From the NCBI GenBank assembly GCA_033557675.1, contig JAWQRM010000572.1, forward strand, positions 1 to 21,403: a DNA stretch of 21,403 bases. Reading direction: 5' to 3'. Below the pieces are notes generated by a model, which saw only the letters and a list, made by a program, of their open reading frames with translations, ran no database searches and was not told the DNA's origin. The stretch comes from Coptodactyla brooksi. Its lineage: Eukaryota; Arthropoda; Insecta; Coleoptera; Scarabaeidae. Position 1 is the stretch's first letter; each line of letters starts with the position of its first letter. The position numbers and the translations under genes were made by a program. Shown one piece after another: positions 18,560-21,403 of this stretch.

Positions 18560-18620
18560 GATTCCTAGTCAACATGTTTTGGCTATTTGCCATTTTGCCG
18601 AAACATGTCAACTAGAAATC
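18560..18620. repeat. Imperfect 24-base-arm inverted repeat with half-ribozyme-like arms
   Basis: 18560-18583 pairs with 18597-18620 with about four mismatches or wobbles and a 13-base loop. The right arm reads GCCGAAACATGTCAACTAG, which resembles the GAAA-C-NN-G-UC tail of a hammerhead. No CUGAUGA is present on either arm. Confidence 0.65.
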
Positions 18621-18639
18621 ACAAAAACAAAACGCTCGT

Positions 18640-19149
18640 CAATAAATGGAAAGAACACATCAACCCTATAATGTATAAGACGAAGCAAGAAAAAAAACAC
18701 ATACAAATAATAATTTATATACAATCACATAGGTTGATGGATCTGTCATACCCCTCTGAAAGCGAAAGCTCACGTTTTTTCATTCATGTGTTCTCGGAAA
18801 ATGTGTGTTAAACCTTGTTTTAAATATTTCCACAAGTTACTTCGTTTCCTATAATAGATAAGTATATAACGCAGTTTTGTATTATTGAATTTTAAACAGA
18901 TTTCAGGTTTTAACAGTTATTATGTCACGTTTATTGAATCTCTGTTAAACCAGCATCTGTATTTGACCATTTAAGAAACATTAAATTCCTAACCTAATAT
19001 TTTTACTGCGACTTTCCAGATTCTGCATCGATAAATGTGCTATTTTTTACAGTACATTTAGTGCGAGGTAACCCAACAACTTCATCTTCATTGTCGCATA
19101 GTTTTTTATCGAGAAATTCATCACTTTTCTGTATTTTATACGTACAATT
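18640..19149. other. No gene recognised
   Basis: AT-rich. ORF 18587-18811 starts inside the inverted repeat and has no recognisable motif. The part after 19020 may be decayed Jockey gag leader. Confidence 0.5.
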
Positions 19150-20430
19150 ATTTTAAAATTTCACACCTTGTAAAATTTGAAGCTCCATTGCCAAAGCAAG
19201 AAATCCCCCAGTGCGGTTGAATTCAAATGAATCGAATTCAACCCAGAACACTGTAGCTAGGTATCTCGCATGCTCAAATAAGTTGCATATACCAGCGCTA
19301 TTACATCCGCAAGACGATATAGAAGAGCTTACAGATATTATGGACGGTCTCTTGGAAAACTAGGGACGGTGTTAAACCTATCAACTGATATAGTCGCTAA
19401 AATGACGTAATATTCCTAAAAATAGCACTTTGGAATACCAATGAGCTGTCACAACATAGTTTAAAACTTAAAAGTTTTATTCGTATCTGTAAAATAGATA
19501 TTATAATATCAGAAACACATTTTCCAAAGAAAACATATTTAAAAATTTCTGGGCGTTACGGATACGGCTATTATCATAAAAAAATAATATTAGATATTAT
19601 GAAACAATCGAATGCAATATTATCAGCCATTTATTGCCCGCCGAAATATATTATCAAAAAGCAACAAATTCTAGAATATTTCAAAACGCTGGGGTTTTAG
19701 ATTGACAACATTAAAGGGGGAGAGAACTTTATAATGCGATAGAAGTCCTGAATGTGCAGTCTGTATCTACTGGAGAACCAGTTTATTGGCAATCATATAC
19801 AAGGAAGGTTCTTGATGTAATAGACTTCTATATCGCCAAAGGAATACCCAAAAGATGCATAATAGCAGAGTCATGTTTAGAATTGTCATCTGATCATTCA
19901 CCTGTAATAATTTAAGTATATAGCAAAATAATGGAAAATGAGAATGTGTGTACGCTGAGCAGCAGTAGGACAAACTGGTTTTACTTTCGTCAACAAATAG
20001 CAGAAATGCTGAATCTGTCAGTAACTTTGAAAATAGAAACATATAGAACGGAAGTGGTTGAGCATTTTAACCAGTGTGTAGAACAAACTGCGACTGTACA
20101 ATAAGCTGTATAACAACTCCATAGAATTACTAGCAAAATATACAAAGCCTAGGTGTGTAACATGACGGCTTGCTGTATAAACTTAAACTGAAATTGCCAA
20201 TAAATTATTATATTATCCTGAAGTCTAATATTCAAAATAAACTTTCGAGTCAAATGCAAGTAAGCTGCAACTAAACTGTACCTGTTCTACACCGCGAATA
20301 TACCATCAAGTGCAGAAACAACCACTGCTACTTTTGCAGATGACACTGCCATTTTACTGCCAAACCCGCTTGCAGCACTTCTAATGAAACAGATGACAGG
20401 CATGCGAAGACTGAAACGCAGAATTACACA
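19150..20430 (+). pseudogene. Jockey-like LINE relic (gag tail, endonuclease, RT pieces)
   Basis: The gag end is seen as VKFEAPLPKQEIPQCG (about 19170-19218), just before where zinc knuckles normally start. IEELTDIMDGLLEN (about 19322) is the gag C terminus. The ORF2 endonuclease begins IALWNTNELSQHS (about 19424; WN is the catalytic Asn strand) and continues KIDIIISETHF (catalytic Glu) and AIYCPPKYIIKKQQ, with a stop after TLGF. The GDxNAKH block is lost. VSTGEPVYW, DVIDFYIAKGIP and ESCLELSSDHSPV (about 19760-19913) preserve the catalytic Asp-His. RT pieces are DGLLYKLKLKLP (about 20165) and LFYTANIPSS...ATFADDTAIL, with FADD at 20333-20344. The QGSVLGP block between is deleted. Stops and shifts are frequent. 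Inactive. Confidence 0.88.
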
Positions 20431-20619
20431 AGATCTAGTGAACTGATTAGTAAAAGTAGCCCAAGTAGTATTAGGTTAAGAATTATAAGGATGTGCCAGT
20501 GGGCATACTTCTACCGTGTCAAAGAACATTGTCATATGTATTGCTGAAAGTCGCAGTGACAGATTATAATATGCAGGAATGCAAAAAATAAGGGTCAATT
20601 TTAGTTAGTGCGTTCTACC
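20431..20619. other. Non-coding tail of the LINE relic
   Basis: No clear continuation of the RT or the C-terminal domain. It probably marks truncation of the Jockey-like copy before the Penelope-type fragment. Confidence 0.4.
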
Positions 20620-20745
20620 ATTTTGTATCTCGTTTTTTCGTTACAATACAGATGGTATAAATATATATCTTCGTACACCGATAGGTTCCCCAATTAGCCC
20701 CATTTTAGCCTTAAGGTTCATGAGCCTTAAGGGTCACTTTTAAAT
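20620..20745 (+). pseudogene. Penelope-like element reverse transcriptase fragment
   Basis: The plus-strand frame reads FFRYNTDG, a few residues, then TPIGSPISPILA (about 20678-20713). This matches the (G)TPMGSPLSPILA motif characteristic of Penelope-like reverse transcriptases, including the preceding F-x-Y/F-N stretch. Only about 35 residues can be followed, with no YVDD or GIY-YIG domain visible. It lies about 230 bases before hammerhead-repeat copy D. The fragment is short, so the family call is moderate. Confidence 0.55.
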
Positions 20746-20971
20746 TTTCAACTTTTGTTTATAAATGTTTTTCCTTCGAGTTTCAAGTAGTTTTATTAAA
20801 ATTTTATTTCATTGCAGAAGACGATAGAGGCAGTTTTGTCCTCTTTTTTAATACAAAAATCGTAAGGTGTGACAGTGATGTCGTGGCCATTGATTGGTAT
20901 ACTACAGATCTTCATTCGGGTCGCGATTAAATACATTTATCCTATCGTTCCCTTAAACAGAATATTAATAA

Positions 20972-21184
20972 AGTTGTAGGTTTGGAATCTTTGACTTTAC
21001 AATGTTAAACGATTGTCACCACTACATCAAAACTAAAATGTATCGTCCCAATGCACGTTTCGCTTACCAAGTTAGCATCACCAAGAGTGATTAAAGATTG
21101 ACTGTCTTTCATAATTAGTGTCAGTCTTTCACTTTTGGTTAGCGAAGCGTTCATCGATCTTTTAGTTTTTATGTAGTGGTTAGA
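20972..21184. repeat. Hammerhead-bearing repeat, head-to-head pair (copy D)
   Basis: A minus-strand copy (20972-21112) and a shorter plus-strand copy (about 21113-21184) meet head to head. gtcaccactacatcaaaact (from 21015) is mirrored by tagtttttatgtagtggt (ending 21180), and acgtttcgcttaccaa (21055-21070) by ttggttagcgaagcgt (21135-21150). The minus core (21046-21088) has UUGGUGA instead of CUGAUGA and AUU instead of GUC, so it is inactive. The plus copy lacks the CUGAUGA half. Confidence 0.75.
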
Positions 21185-21189
21185 AAATC

Positions 21190-21403
21190 AACACTTTCTA
21201 GTTCTAAAACGTAGTATAGAGAGGATATGTAATAATCAATTTAGATTATATAGTATAAACAAACGAAAATTAACTAATTCATTAAAATTAACTAAAAAGT
21301 AAGTTCTTCCAGTGATACTCAACATAGAACTATAAATAGAACAGCATTTTTGAAGCTGTAAATAAAAAACCGGATATTATATTAAACATTATATAATAAA
21401 CTA
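21190..21403. other. No gene recognised
   Basis: AT-rich sequence to the window end. taaaaaaccggatattatat (21363-21382) resembles the reverse complement of atataatccggttttta near 15058. This may mark one more low-level repeat. Confidence 0.4.

Noticed and set aside
18560..18620. A complete hammerhead ribozyme
   Set aside because: The GAAA-GUC side is present but no CUGANGA exists on either strand. The structure is an inverted pair of half-motifs.

Overview
This window looks like intergenic or intronic DNA from an arthropod nuclear genome, most probably an insect. It is AT-rich, has no operon-like packing, and no convincing intact host gene is visible. Nearly everything recognisable is a decayed mobile element. 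The superfamilies seen are Tc1/mariner (two distinct subfamilies), pogo/Tigger-like, piggyBac, a long-terminal-inverted-repeat element carrying an orphan protein family, RTE-like and Jockey-like LINEs, a Penelope-like retroelement fragment, and a tRNA-derived SINE. I cannot name the species from the sequence alone.

Layout. 1-127: reverse-transcriptase fragment of an RTE-like LINE, ending at a 51-base hairpin. 799-1428: deleted mariner with 47-base terminal inverted repeats (TIRs) and TA flanks. 1601-2652: pogo/Tigger-like transposase pseudogene behind a TATA box. 3250-5490: mariner pseudogene of a second subfamily (minus strand), flanked by pieces of an interspersed repeat that behaves as a long TIR. 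6226-6470: tRNA-derived SINE followed by a hammerhead-like relic. 6478-7140: LINE endonuclease relic (minus strand). 8329-9451: internally deleted second copy of the long-TIR mariner. 11082-12940: piggyBac element bounded by TTAA, with a broken transposase. 13940-14480: less AT-rich island with no ORF. 14654-14821, 18330-18490 and 20972-21184: copies of a hammerhead-ribozyme-bearing repeat. 15465-15600: second SINE copy. 15609-17752: 2.1-kb element with about 149-base TIRs and a broken orphan protein gene. 19150-20430: Jockey-like LINE relic. 20620-20745: Penelope-type reverse-transcriptase motif.

The most interesting signal is the repeat at 18418-18460 (minus strand). It folds as a near-canonical type I hammerhead self-cleaving ribozyme, with helix I GCUC/GAGC, CUGAUGA, helix II GCUAAC/GUUAGC, GAAA, a very short helix III and a GUC cleavage triplet. 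One extra U lies between CUGAUGA and helix II. At least three further copies show graded decay of the same core. A Penelope-type RT fragment next to one copy suggests that these repeats are Penelope terminal-repeat remnants. The second notable item is the 15609-17752 element: its paired TIRs argue that an arthropod protein family I know only as repetitive 'uncharacterised' proteins is carried by a DNA transposon.

No genes here appear to work together. The window reads as layered insertions in which each coding region is broken by stops, frameshifts or deletions.
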